Positions 8,626 through 17,135 are shown, counted from the first letter of the stretch. The stretch is 64,000 nt of DNA from JAKOUY01 sp037045185 (GCA_037045185.1 JBAOHQ010000002.1:1-64000); one strand, 5' to 3'. The notes: generated from the sequence alone by a model not told the origin. A program made the numbers and translations.

Positions 8626-9159
8626 ATGGCCGCAGGGCGACGACGACAGCTGGTGTTGACCGTGATCGGGGATGATCGCGCCGGGCTGGTCAGCGCTCTG
8701 GCGACGGTGGTCGCATCCCATGGCGGCAACTGGGAGCAGAGCCAGATGGCCGAGTTGGACGGCAAGTTCGCCGGCATCGTGGCCGTCTCGGTCGATGACG
8801 ATCGCGCTGACGCGCTGATCGCCGCCCTGCGCCCGCTCGACGGACTCCTCGACGTCACCGTGCACCACGGGGATGCCCGTCAGGACAGTGCGACCGGGCG
8901 CGAGTTCCAACTGGAGCTCGTGGGTGGCGACCGTGCGGGCATCGTCGCCGAGATCTCTGCCGTGCTGGCCCGCCACGGGATCAACGTCGGGAGGCTGAAC
9001 ACCACCACCAGCGAGGCGCCGATGAGCGGCGAGCGTCTGTTCCACGCCTCGGCCGTGCTGGCCGCGCCCGATGGTGTCGACCTGGATGCCGTGCAGCGCG
9101 AGTTGGAGCAGCTCGCCAACGAGCTGATGGTCGATCTGAACTTCGGCCGACCGAGCTGA
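8626..9159 (+). CDS. Two-ACT-domain regulatory protein (GcvR-like)
   Basis: 177 residues. Two ACT domains in tandem: residues about 9-80 start LVLTVIGDDRAGLVSALA and residues about 90-170 start FQLELVGGDRAGIVAEIS. The DRAG motif, where ligands usually bind, is present in both. The arrangement is that of GcvR-type proteins, which sense amino acids such as glycine and act by protein contact, having no DNA-binding domain. The ATG at 8626 begins the domain directly; an upstream in-frame extension to 8347 overlaps the opposite-strand HTH gene and is unlikely. It lies 13 bp before the acyl-CoA synthetase. Confidence 0.8.
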   Translation: MAAGRRRQLVLTVIGDDRAGLVSALATVVASHGGNWEQSQMAELDGKFAGIVAVSVDDDRADALIAALRPLDGLLDVTVHHGDARQDSATGREFQLELVGGDRAGIVAEISAVLARHGINVGRLNTTTSEAPMSGERLFHASAVLAAPDGVDLDAVQRELEQLANELMVDLNFGRPS

Positions 9160-9172
9160 CACCGGAGCAGCG

Positions 9173-10900
9173 GTGACCACGGTGCATCCCCGTTCGTCGC
9201 GTCTCGACTGGGTCGGCCCGGTCGGGTTGGACGACGCCATCGTTGCCTCGCTTATGGGGCCGGGTGCGCCCTTCGAGATGCTCCGCGAACCCGTCCTGGG
9301 TGTGGAGATGGACGTGTTCGCCCAGCGCGACCGGACCTTGCTGGCCACGCTGGAGGGCGCGGCGCGGCGGTGGCCCGACCGCCCCTACCTCATCTTCCCC
9401 GAGCGGACCTGCGCCTTCGGCGACGTCACCATCCCGGTCGCCGCCGCAGCCCGGGCGTTGCGTGATCGCTTCGGCGTCACCAAGGGGGATCGGGTGGCGA
9501 TCGCAGCCGCCAACTGCCTCGAATACGCCGTCACCACCTGGGCGGCGATGTCGTTGGGCGCGATCACCGTGGCGCTGAACGGGTGGTGGACTGCCCCCGA
9601 ACTCGTCGACGGCATCACCCTGACCAGGCCACGGGTGATCTTCGCCGACGCTCGCCGGGCCGAGCGACTGGCCGGATCGCCAGCCGGCGCGGACCTCGAC
9701 GTTCATCTGGTGGAGTTCGACGGCCAGTGGTGGGGTGACGAGGACCCAGCGCTGGCGCTGCCGTCGGTGGACCTGGTGGAGGACGACCCCTACCTGATCC
9801 TGTTCACCAGCGGGACCACCGGGCGGGCCAAGGGCGCCGTCATCACCCACCGCGGCAACATCCACTTCAACCTGGCGATGACCTTGCATCCGCTGCTGGC
9901 GATGCTGCGCGCCGGGATCAACCCGGGCGCCGGCGCCGAGCAACCGATCATGCTCGGCGCTTCGCCGATGTTCCACATCTCCGGGATGACCGCCCAGCTG
10001 ATCATGGGCGCGGCCAGCGGTATGGGCATCGTCTACCCACCCCCCGGTCGGTGGGACGAAGAGCAGCACATGCGCCTGACCGAGACCCACCGCGTCAATC
10101 GCTGGTCGATGGTGCCAACGCAGCTGTGGCGGATCGTCGACCACCCGCGGCTGAAGGACTATGACCTCACGAGCGTGCGCTCGGTTGGCGGCGGCGGGGC
10201 GGTGTGGCCGCCAGAGCTGATCCGCCAGGTGGGGGAGCGGCTGCCACACCTCAAGCTGTCCTTCGGTCTCGGCTACGGGATGACCGAGACCACCGGGGTG
10301 GGAACGTCGCTTGGCTCCACGGTCCTGCTCGAACACCTCACCAGCGTCGGCGCGCCGGTGCCCGGTGGGTCGGTGGAGATCCGGGACCCGATCACTCGGG
10401 CGGTTCTCGCCGAGGGTGAGGTGGGCGAGATCGCCATGCGTACCCCGTGCGTGTTCCGCGGGTACTGGGACAACCAGCGGGCGACCGACGCGGTGCTGGA
10501 CGCCGGTCGCTGGTATCACACGGGTGACTTCGGCTTCGTCCGCGACGGGCTGCTGTACCTCGAGGGGCGGCGCACCGACTTGATCATCCGCGGCGGCGAG
10601 AACGTCTATCCGGCCGAGATCGAGAACCGCCTCGTCGAGCACGATGCCGTGGGCGACTGTGCCGTGGTTGGGTCTCCGCACGTTCAACTGGGCCAGGAGG
10701 TGGTCGCCTTCGTCGAGTTGGCGCCAGGTGCCACCGTGAACGAGGACCAGCTGCGCGCCTTCGTCGGCGAACGGCTGGCCTCGTTCAAGGTCCCGTCCCG
10801 GGTGGTGGTGGTGGACGAGTTGCCGCGCAATGCCACCGGCAAGGTGGTCAAGGCGCTGCTGCTCGAACCCACCTCCCGCCCGGGGTTCGTCACCGAGTGA
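9173..10900 (+). CDS. AMP-binding acyl-CoA synthetase
   Basis: 575 residues, GTG start. ANL-superfamily motifs are in order: P-loop-like LFTSGTTGRAKG (about residue 210), YGMTETTG (about 365), YHTGDFG and the hinge GRRTDLIIRGGENVYPAEIE (about 465-490), and the catalytic lysine region RNATGKVVKALL near the C-terminus. It activates a carboxylic acid to its CoA thioester through an acyl-adenylate. Substrate cannot be fixed; the family includes fatty-acid and aromatic-acid ligases. Complete and in one frame. Confidence 0.88.
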   Translation: MTTVHPRSSRLDWVGPVGLDDAIVASLMGPGAPFEMLREPVLGVEMDVFAQRDRTLLATLEGAARRWPDRPYLIFPERTCAFGDVTIPVAAAARALRDRFGVTKGDRVAIAAANCLEYAVTTWAAMSLGAITVALNGWWTAPELVDGITLTRPRVIFADARRAERLAGSPAGADLDVHLVEFDGQWWGDEDPALALPSVDLVEDDPYLILFTSGTTGRAKGAVITHRGNIHFNLAMTLHPLLAMLRAGINPGAGAEQPIMLGASPMFHISGMTAQLIMGAASGMGIVYPPPGRWDEEQHMRLTETHRVNRWSMVPTQLWRIVDHPRLKDYDLTSVRSVGGGGAVWPPELIRQVGERLPHLKLSFGLGYGMTETTGVGTSLGSTVLLEHLTSVGAPVPGGSVEIRDPITRAVLAEGEVGEIAMRTPCVFRGYWDNQRATDAVLDAGRWYHTGDFGFVRDGLLYLEGRRTDLIIRGGENVYPAEIENRLVEHDAVGDCAVVGSPHVQLGQEVVAFVELAPGATVNEDQLRAFVGERLASFKVPSRVVVVDELPRNATGKVVKALLLEPTSRPGFVTE

Positions 10901-10919
10901 TCACTGGGTCAGGTCCGGG

Positions 10920-12392
10920 TCAGTGTCCGCTGCCGGCGTTCGGTAGCGGCGCCCCGCCCACCTGCCACAGACCGGCGGCACCCTTGCCGACGTTGGCGAA
11001 CTTGTGGGTCACCATCGTGTAGATGCCGGGCTCGGCGAAGGTCCATTCGACGAAGCCGCCCTGGGCCGGCTGCAGGTCAAGTGCCTGCGACCCACCTTGC
11101 TCCTCGTTGCCCGGCTTCAGCAGGTACGAACCCTCCTTGAAGACGGTGTCGAAGATGGTGCCGACGATGTGGAACGAGCTGTTCTCGCTCGGGCCGTCGT
11201 CGATCACCCAGGCCCGGTAGCGCTTGCCGGGCTCGGCCTGGATCGGGGCGTGGACGTACTGGTTGTGGTAGCCGTTGAACACCACGGCGTCCCACTGCTC
11301 CTTCTGCATCTTGGCCAGGTCACCGGGCTTGCCCTGCGGGCCGACATACAACTCGCTCTGGACGAACACGTACTCGCCGTCGACGGGGGCCAGGTTCGGT
11401 GGGTCGATGATCACCGCGCCGTACATGCCGTTGCCGATGTGGTGCAGGACCGGGGCGGTGCCGCAGTGGTACATCCAGATCCCGCTGTACTCCGCCTTGA
11501 ACTGGTACACCAGCGACTCACCTGGGGCGATGGCCTTCATCAACCGGTTCGGGGCGACCTGGCTGGCGTGGAAGTCGATCGAGTGGGTGATCTTGCCCTT
11601 GTTGGTAATGGTCACGTTGAAGACGTCGCCCACCCGGCCGCGCAGCGTCGGGCCGGGGACGGTGTTGCCGAAGGTCCACATCTCCTGGGTCACGCCGGGG
11701 GCCACCTCCATCACCGTCTCGGTCATGTCCATGGCGATCTCGTGGGTCGTGCCGCCTTCGGCGGGCTTCAACGCCGGATCGAACGGCTTCCAGTCGGCTG
11801 CGGGCTTGGCAGTGGGATCGAGCACGGCGTTGTCGCTCGCCGCGGCTGCGCCTGCCTGAGCCGGCGCCTCCGGCTTGGGCGCCGCCGGAGCGGCCGCCGA
11901 CCCCGACGCTGCGGTGACGACGAAGCTCATCACCATGCCGGCCTCCTTGTGCCCGGGGACCGTGCACCAGGCGGACTGACCGTTGCCGACCGTGCCGATG
12001 TTCACCTCGGCCTTGGCACCAGGCGGCAGCATCTCGGTGCCGGTCGTGCCCTCCAGCTTGAGGTCGTGGGCCATGGCGGTGCTGGCGTTGTGCACCCGCA
12101 GGACCACGGGGCGACCGGCCTCGACCTGCAGCTTGTTCGGCTTGACGTACATGTCGCCCAGTTCGACGTCGAAGACCTGCGGCTCGCCGGTGGCAGCCGG
12201 AGCGGCAGCCACCGGAGCCGCCGGCGCGGCGGGCTGGGCCGTGCTCGTGGGCAGGACGAGGCCGACCACGGACAGCGCCAGCGCCAGGAGCGCCGCGGCT
12301 GCGGTGATCGCCCAGAAGAAGCCGCCGTTGCCGGACCGTGGGCGCGGATCGTCCGGCCCCGCTTCGGTGGGACGGTCGAGCACAGTGGACAT
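10920..12392 (-). CDS. nirK: Copper nitrite reductase with fused N-terminal cupredoxin
   Basis: 490 residues from ATG 12392, which has GGAGG four bases upstream; an ATG at 12410 would add six. A membrane segment (about residues 26-46) anchors the protein outside. Domain 1 (about 70-160) is plastocyanin-like with type 1 copper ligands H109, C143, H148, M153 (AHDLKLEG, WCTVPGHKEAGM). After an Ala/Pro linker come two NirK cupredoxin domains. HSIDFH gives type 1 H270, catalytic D273 and type 2 H275; MYHCGTAPVLHHIGNGM gives type 2 H309 and type 1 C310, H318, M323; SSFHIVG gives catalytic H408; TMVTHKF gives the third type 2 ligand H463. All residues expected for nitrite to nitric oxide reduction are present by homology. 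The extra domain probably delivers electrons. Copper-handling genes lie 1-4 kb away. Confidence 0.85.
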   Translation of the reverse strand: MSTVLDRPTEAGPDDPRPRSGNGGFFWAITAAAALLALALSVVGLVLPTSTAQPAAPAAPVAAAPAATGEPQVFDVELGDMYVKPNKLQVEAGRPVVLRVHNASTAMAHDLKLEGTTGTEMLPPGAKAEVNIGTVGNGQSAWCTVPGHKEAGMVMSFVVTAASGSAAAPAAPKPEAPAQAGAAAASDNAVLDPTAKPAADWKPFDPALKPAEGGTTHEIAMDMTETVMEVAPGVTQEMWTFGNTVPGPTLRGRVGDVFNVTITNKGKITHSIDFHASQVAPNRLMKAIAPGESLVYQFKAEYSGIWMYHCGTAPVLHHIGNGMYGAVIIDPPNLAPVDGEYVFVQSELYVGPQGKPGDLAKMQKEQWDAVVFNGYHNQYVHAPIQAEPGKRYRAWVIDDGPSENSSFHIVGTIFDTVFKEGSYLLKPGNEEQGGSQALDLQPAQGGFVEWTFAEPGIYTMVTHKFANVGKGAAGLWQVGGAPLPNAGSGH

Positions 12393-12404
12393 GGATCCTC
12401 CAGG

Positions 12405-12423
12405 AGTCATTAAGTCGATGACT
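12405..12423 (-). promoter_or_regulatory. nirK: Small dyad upstream of nirK
   Basis: AGTCAT and ATGACT flank seven bases just upstream of the nirK ribosome-binding site, in an AT-richer spot. It could be an operator; only the symmetry supports this. Confidence 0.25.
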
Positions 12424-12449
12424 AGTGAACCGCTGGAATGAGCGGGCGG

Positions 12450-13361
12450 CTAGGGCCGAAAGTCCTTGCGCTCGCTGGCGTTGATCACGTCGACGCCGAA
12501 GGCTTCGAGCGTTCGCGGGTCGGCGAAATCGGTGAACCAGACGTAGAACCGCTCGACCCCCTGGGCGCGGAGTTCCTCCACCCGGGCGAGGACCTGGTGG
12601 CGGTCGCCGACGAGCAGGTCCCGCTGATAGCCGAACCGGGACCGGGCCACCCCCTCCACGGCGTCACGCTGCGCCGGGTCGGCGACGAAGCCGATCATCT
12701 GTTGGATCGAGATCCGGGCGTCACCCGCGCTGGCACGCAAGGCGTCGAGCCGGTCGAGGCGGTGCACGGGGAGGTTCCACCACTGGGCGTAGGTGGCCAC
12801 TAGGTCCATCGTGCGCGGCCCGGTGCCGCCGATGACGATGGGGATCGGCGGATCGGGGAGCGGTCGCTGCACCGCGGCGGCCAGGCGATGATGCGAGCCC
12901 TCGTAGCTGAACGACTCCCCCGGTATCCCATCCGAGGTCCCGTTCGACCACAACGCCCGAAGCACCGCCAGGGTCTCGCCCAGCCGGGTGGTGCGGTCCC
13001 GAGCGCTGTCGGGCTGGATGCCGAAGCGGGCGAACTCGTCGGGCCACGACCCCGACCCGATGCCCAGTTCGAAGCGGCCCACCGACATCGCCTGCAGCGA
13101 CGCGGCCTGCCGAGCGAGCACGGCAGGATGGCGGAACGCATCGCACAGGACGAGGTGGGAGACGTGCAGCGTGGTGGTGTGGGCGGCCACCCAGGTGGCG
13201 ATCGAGAAGGCCTCGAACATCGGCTGGCGCTCGGCGAGCGGGGGCTCGAGGTGATCCATGAAGGCGATCCCGTGGAAGCCGGCCGCCTCGGCGACCCGAG
13301 CCCGCTCCACGATGGCGGCGGCGGTGAGCCGCATCTGTGGCAAGAAGAGGACGAACTGCAC
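12450..13361 (-). CDS. LLM-class (F420-type) oxidoreductase
   Basis: 303 residues with the luciferase-like monooxygenase TIM-barrel pattern: FVLFLPQMRLTAAAIVERARVAE at the start, FMDHLEPP, a VGRFELGIGSGSWPDEF loop, and the cofactor-binding PIPIVIGGTGPRTMDL. In actinobacteria this class mostly uses F420. Starts three bases after the stop of the AhpD-like gene, so the two are co-transcribed, and nirK follows 57 bp downstream on the same strand. Substrate unknown. Confidence 0.83.
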   Translation of the reverse strand: MQFVLFLPQMRLTAAAIVERARVAEAAGFHGIAFMDHLEPPLAERQPMFEAFSIATWVAAHTTTLHVSHLVLCDAFRHPAVLARQAASLQAMSVGRFELGIGSGSWPDEFARFGIQPDSARDRTTRLGETLAVLRALWSNGTSDGIPGESFSYEGSHHRLAAAVQRPLPDPPIPIVIGGTGPRTMDLVATYAQWWNLPVHRLDRLDALRASAGDARISIQQMIGFVADPAQRDAVEGVARSRFGYQRDLLVGDRHQVLARVEELRAQGVERFYVWFTDFADPRTLEAFGVDVINASERKDFRP

Positions 13362-13364
13362 GGG

Positions 13365-13748
13365 TTAGGTGGTCGCCTGGGCCTGGCCCTGGGCCTGGGC
13401 GGTCTCGAGGAACTCATTGACCGCGTCGAGCGCCCGAGGTCCGTAGACCGTGCCGGGCCCACCGCTCATCAGGATCGCCACGCCGATGGCTTCGGCGGCA
13501 TCCTCGGCCGTGGCACCGGCGCGTACTGCGCCACGGGCGTGGCTGGCGATGCAGCCGTCGCATCGGGTCGCCACGGCGATCGCCAGGGCGATCAGTTCCT
13601 TCGTTCGGGCGTCCAACGCGCCGGGGGCCATGGCCGCCTTGTGCAGCGAGGCGAAACCGGCGAGAACCTCCGGGATCGCCTGGCGCAGGGCTCGCGCCGG
13701 CTCACGTAGGCCGTCGCTGACTGCACGTCCGTGGTGATGTGTGCTCAT
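13365..13748 (-). CDS. AhpD-like/carboxymuconolactone decarboxylase family protein
   Basis: 127 residues from ATG 13748, which has a GGGGGGT tract just upstream; a GTG at 13757 is the longer alternative. The family core is RTKELIALAIAVATRCDGCIASHARGA (split: CxxC at about residues 64-67 with the following His) and an AEDAAEAIGVAILMSGGP helix. In AhpD the CxxC-His is the peroxidase redox site. First gene of a minus-strand set with the LLM protein and possibly nirK. Confidence 0.8.
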   Translation of the reverse strand: MSTHHHGRAVSDGLREPARALRQAIPEVLAGFASLHKAAMAPGALDARTKELIALAIAVATRCDGCIASHARGAVRAGATAEDAAEAIGVAILMSGGPGTVYGPRALDAVNEFLETAQAQGQAQATT

Positions 13749-13852
13749 ACCCCCCACAGTATCCTTGTGACCGACGCCACTGGGGGTCGAGGGAACTGGC
13801 CCGGCCGGAGGGTCGACTCATGAAGTGAACAGATCTGCCCAAGGAGGGTTTC

Positions 13853-14422
13853 GTGAACAGAATGTGGAAGTACGTCGGTGTGGCCACGGTGGCCATGGTG
13901 GGGCTCACTGCTTGCGGTGACGACGAGAAGAAGGCCGACACCAAGGCGACCGACACCAAGACCACCGCGGTGACGGACGGAACCGGGCCGAAGAGCACCG
14001 ACGCATCCGCCGCCAAGATCACGGTCGACAAGGCCTGGGCTCGCAACAGCCCGGCGATGGCCACGGCGGGTGCTGCCTACATGAACCTGACCGCCTCGGC
14101 TGACGACAAGCTGGTGAAGGCGTCGGTGGACGCGACGGTCGCCAGGGTGGTGGAGATCCACGAGACCGTGATGGCCGAGTCCACGGCCGGCACGGCCATG
14201 ACCGAGGGCACCGGCGTGTCGGGCGCCATGACGATGAAGCCCGTCGAGTCGATCACCCTGCCCAAGGGCGTGATGGTCGAACTGAAGCCGGGTGGGTATC
14301 ACATCATGTTGCTCGAGTTGGTGAAGCCGCTGAAGGTGGGTGACACGCTGAAGGTGACGCTGACCTTTGAGAAGGCCGGCACGATGGTGGTGGACGTCCC
14401 GGTTCGCGAAGACGCACCGTGA
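13853..14422 (+). CDS. PCu(A)C copper chaperone lipoprotein
   Basis: 189 residues, GTG start with an AAGGAGG site upstream. Lipobox LTAC puts the lipidated cysteine near residue 21, then a Lys/Thr/Asp linker. Residues about 55-185 are a DUF461/PCu(A)C domain with EIHETVM, a Met-rich GAMTMKP and GGYHIMLLEL, the His/Met set that binds Cu(I). These proteins hand copper to cytochrome oxidase, often with SCO1, which lies on the opposite strand 500 bp away. Here it may also serve NirK, which is inference. Confidence 0.85.
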   Translation: MNRMWKYVGVATVAMVGLTACGDDEKKADTKATDTKTTAVTDGTGPKSTDASAAKITVDKAWARNSPAMATAGAAYMNLTASADDKLVKASVDATVARVVEIHETVMAESTAGTAMTEGTGVSGAMTMKPVESITLPKGVMVELKPGGYHIMLLELVKPLKVGDTLKVTLTFEKAGTMVVDVPVREDAP

Positions 14423-14438
14423 CCTGAACCTCCGCTGA

Positions 14439-14478
14439 CGAACACGGCCGGCTGGGACTCCCCAGCCGGCCGTGTTCG
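14439..14478. terminator. Strong bidirectional hairpin
   Basis: Perfect 18-bp arms, CGAACACGGCCGGCTGGG at 14439-14456 and its complement at 14461-14478, around a four-base loop. It lies between the convergent ends of the PCu(A)C gene (14422) and the cupredoxin-like gene (14505). No T-tract. Confidence 0.82.
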
Positions 14479-14504
14479 CGTTCCGGGACGGCGCCCAGGG
14501 GCGA

Positions 14505-14912
14505 CTACTCGATGATCAGTACGATCCGCCCGTCGCGGTGGGTGGTGCAGGCACCCTCGAACACGCCGGTGCGTTGGAAGACCTGCTCGAGCGTCTGATG
14601 CGGACCGATGTAGAACGGCCCGACGGTGTAGCCGATCGAGTCCTCGTTGACGATGCGGATGCTCTGACCGACCTTGGCGTACATGACCGGCGGAAAGATC
14701 TGGTCGTGGTCGATCAGCGCGACCTTGGCGGCCGTTCCCTTGGGGATGACCCACTGGAAGTCGGCCCGACCCACCACGCTGCCTGCCGTGACGAACGACC
14801 CGCCGCCCGACGTTGCCTGCCTGGCCTCCTCGCCGCTGCCTCCACCGCTACACCCGGCCAGGACGAGGAGTCCAGCGACGGCCGAAACGGTGACGGGGCG
14901 GCGCCTGATCAT
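14505..14912 (-). CDS. Cupredoxin-like lipoprotein
   Basis: 135 residues with a lipobox LAGC (cysteine about residue 21) and a Gly/Ser linker. The fold region (about 50-135) looks like a cupredoxin: IVNEDSIGYTVG where the first copper histidine is expected, then FEGACTTHRDGRIVLII at the C-terminal copper loop. Cys and His are there, but the first His is Tyr and the axial Met is not obvious, so copper binding is uncertain. ATG overlaps the SCO1 stop (ATGA), third in the sigma-SCO1-cupredoxin transcript. Confidence 0.7.
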   Translation of the reverse strand: MIRRRPVTVSAVAGLLVLAGCSGGGSGEEARQATSGGGSFVTAGSVVGRADFQWVIPKGTAAKVALIDHDQIFPPVMYAKVGQSIRIVNEDSIGYTVGPFYIGPHQTLEQVFQRTGVFEGACTTHRDGRIVLIIE

Positions 14913-15610
14913 CCGGTCCGATCCAGCAGGATGGTGAGGTCGTTGGCGATGTCGGCGGGCGAGACCCCGAACGCCAGGACATCGGCGATGACGCCCTGAT
15001 CGTCGACGATGTACATCGATCCGGTGTGGACGACCTCGATCTTGCCCTCGGCCGTGGTGGTCACGGAGTACTCGACGCCGAAGCGGTCGGCCACCTTGCG
15101 CAGGTCGGCATCGGTGGTGGTGCGCAGGGCGCTGCCGTTGGCGACGAACGACTGCACGTAGGGAGTGAGCACGTCGCCGGTGTCGCGTGACGGGTCGACC
15201 GTTGCCATGGCGACGCGCACCTTGGCGGCGCGGTCGGCGCCGATGCGGATCAGTGCCTGCTTGATGGCCGCCAGGCTGGTGGGGCAGACGTCGGGGCAGT
15301 TGGTGTAGCCGAAGTAGGCGATGATCACCTCGCCGGCCGGCGCCTGGTAGGCGAAGGGCGATCCACTGGTGGCGTCAGGCAGCGAGAGGTCCTTGACCAC
15401 GGTGGGAGGCTGCAACGCATATCCCACCATGGTCGCGGGCTTGTCGTCACCGCCGCACCCGCTGAGCACGACGCCGAGGGTTGCCGCGGCGAGCGCGATC
15501 AGCGCCACCAGTCGGGAGGTGGGTCGGCACGGAGGAGCGGGCGTCACGGCAGTATCCATCATCGACAATGTCGACGCGCGGTTTCGAAGGGTTCCAGTGG
15601 TCTCGGTCAC
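14909..15610 (-). CDS. SCO1/SenC copper-insertion lipoprotein
   Basis: 233 residues from GTG 15610, which follows a GGGGG tract; ATG codons at 15562 and 15559 would give a tighter signal peptide. Lipobox LSGC at about residue 52. The thioredoxin-like SCO domain has the copper-binding pair CPDVC, the distal histidine in VVHTGSMYIVD, and the family's YFGYTNCPDVCPT and VDPSRDT patterns. It delivers copper to the CuA site of cytochrome c oxidase in known systems. Starts 10 bp after the ECF sigma gene. Confidence 0.9.
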   Translation of the reverse strand: MTETTGTLRNRASTLSMMDTAVTPAPPCRPTSRLVALIALAAATLGVVLSGCGGDDKPATMVGYALQPPTVVKDLSLPDATSGSPFAYQAPAGEVIIAYFGYTNCPDVCPTSLAAIKQALIRIGADRAAKVRVAMATVDPSRDTGDVLTPYVQSFVANGSALRTTTDADLRKVADRFGVEYSVTTTAEGKIEVVHTGSMYIVDDQGVIADVLAFGVSPADIANDLTILLDRTG

Positions 15611-15620
15611 ATCGCCCCCG

Positions 15621-16136
15621 TCACACTGCCTCGGCTTGCTGCAGGGCGGCGAGCAGGTCGCCCCGGGCGCGGGCGACCCGCGAGCGGACGGTGCCGATCG
15701 GGCAGCCGATCACGTGGGCTGCTTCGTCATAGGTCAAGCCGAGGACCTGGGTCAGGGTAAACGCCTCCCGGCGGTCGATGTCGAGACGCTGGACCAGTTC
15801 CTCGACCGACGACGGCGAGGGCGCGGGGACGTCCGCGGGCAGCTGGCGAAGCCGCTCTGCCAGCCTCCGGCGCCGCTGGGTGGTGCGGACGTAGTCGGCA
15901 CACACCCGCCTGGCAATCGAGAGCAGCCACGCCTGGACAGGGGCCTCGCCGCGGAACGCGGACAACGAGCGCAGCGCCCGCAGAAACGTCTCCTGGGTCA
16001 GGTCGTCGGCCACGCCCACTGAGCCAAGCGTGCGGCACAGCCGCCATACTGCCGGCTGCGTGCGTCGGACCAGTTCGGTCACCGCGCCGTCGTCACCCTC
16101 CCGGGCGGCCGCGGCAAGCTCCCCGAGCGGATCCAT
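15621..16136 (-). CDS. ECF-family RNA polymerase sigma factor
   Basis: 171 residues from ATG 16136. Region 2 spans about residues 20-90 (ADDLTQETFLRALRSL, VQAWLLSIARRVCADYVR) and region 4 about 115-165 (REAFTLTQVLGLTYDEAAHV, IGTVRSRVARARGDL). It should direct polymerase to a small stress regulon. It is the first gene of a transcript with SCO1 and a cupredoxin-like lipoprotein, so copper or redox state is the likely signal. The zinc anti-sigma gene is divergent at 16259 instead of downstream as is usual. The open frame extends to 16397 but has no family match there. Confidence 0.87.
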   Translation of the reverse strand: MDPLGELAAAAREGDDGAVTELVRRTQPAVWRLCRTLGSVGVADDLTQETFLRALRSLSAFRGEAPVQAWLLSIARRVCADYVRTTQRRRRLAERLRQLPADVPAPSPSSVEELVQRLDIDRREAFTLTQVLGLTYDEAAHVIGCPIGTVRSRVARARGDLLAALQQAEAV

Positions 16137-16258
16137 GTGGCTCACGTCTCCAGTATGCCGAGGTGGGGTACGGTCGGCACAATGGACGGATCGTGCGCCC
16201 GGCGGGACAGCAGCCGGCCGCCGGGAACCAACCTGGCGACGGGGACGACTGGACCGCT

Positions 16259-16954
16259 GTGAGCTGCGAGCTATGGCGCGAAGCCATCTCCGCCGGGGCT
16301 GACGGCGAGGACTCGCAGACCGACCCGCGGCTGCTCGCTGCCCATCTGCAGACCTGTCCCGACTGCCGCGCCTTCGAGGCATCGGTGGGCGTGACACGAC
16401 GGCTGCTGCGCATTGGTGTCGCGCCCCCCACCCCTGACCTCGCCTCCCGGATCACCGCGCTCAACGCCATGCACGACCGGCGCAGCGCATGGCAGATCGC
16501 CCGCTGGGGGTTGGCAGTGGTTGCCGCCCAGATCATCGTCTTCGCCGTGCCAGAGCTGCTGGGCCGTGACGGAACCAGCAGCGTCCATGCTGCCCGGCAC
16601 ATCGGCGCGTTCACCGCGGCCTATGCCGTCGGGTTGTTGGTCGTGGTGGTCCGCCCGGCTCGAGCTCGCACGATGATCCCGGTGGCCGCGGTGCTGTCGG
16701 GTGCGCTGGTCATCACCGCGGTGGTCGACCTGGTCACGGGTGACGCGCCCTTCGTCTCGGAGATCAGCCATCTCCCCGAGCTGGCAAGCCTGGGCCTCTT
16801 GTGGCTGCTCCACCGGCCGGTCACCGCACCGCCGGTGGCATCGTCTGGCGACATCGAGCGAGCCCGGGCCGCCCTGCGACTGGTCGGCGACCCCTCGACC
16901 GGTTCGGCGGTGGACGGCGCGGCCGGCGGGCGACGGTCCACGGAAAGCGCATAG
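16259..16954 (+). CDS. Zinc-finger anti-sigma factor, four membrane segments
   Basis: 231 residues from GTG 16259 (MSCELWREAISAGADGED, the typical opening of this family); earlier in-frame starts at 16163 and 16192 are possible. The ZAS zinc motif is C in SCELW plus HLQTCPDC (about residues 28-35). Four hydrophobic segments follow at roughly 75-95, 105-125, 135-155 and 170-185, so it sits in the membrane with the zinc domain inside, holding a sigma factor. The divergent ECF sigma gene at 16136 is its obvious partner. The multi-span form may itself sense a membrane or outside signal. Confidence 0.8.
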   Translation: MSCELWREAISAGADGEDSQTDPRLLAAHLQTCPDCRAFEASVGVTRRLLRIGVAPPTPDLASRITALNAMHDRRSAWQIARWGLAVVAAQIIVFAVPELLGRDGTSSVHAARHIGAFTAAYAVGLLVVVVRPARARTMIPVAAVLSGALVITAVVDLVTGDAPFVSEISHLPELASLGLLWLLHRPVTAPPVASSGDIERARAALRLVGDPSTGSAVDGAAGGRRSTESA

Positions 16955-17011
16955 GCGCTGGGCCCGCCGAGCCGGTATCGTCCTGGGGTCATCGGTGACA
17001 AGCCGGTGGTT

Positions 17012-17083
17012 GGCGACGTGGCCGAGTGGCTGAGGCTAGGGACTGCAAATCCCTCCACATGGGTTCGATTCCCATCGTCGCCT
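17012..17083 (+). tRNA. tRNA-Cys (GCA)
   Basis: Full cloverleaf: acceptor GGCGACG with CGTCGCC, D-arm GCCGAGTGGCTGAGGC, anticodon stem AGGGA/TCCCT around CTGCAAA with anticodon GCA, T-arm ATGGG-TTCGATT-CCCAT, discriminator T. The CCA end is not encoded. Confidence 0.95.
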
Positions 17084-17135
17084 CGATGGGGTGGGGCGGC
17101 ACGCCTTCGGGCGGGCACGGCTCACCAGATACCGC

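Noticed and set aside
10920..12392. Loss of the NirK catalytic histidine
   Set aside because: I first aligned the VID segment to the catalytic site; the correct equivalents are the His in SSFHIVG and the His in TMVTHKF, both present.
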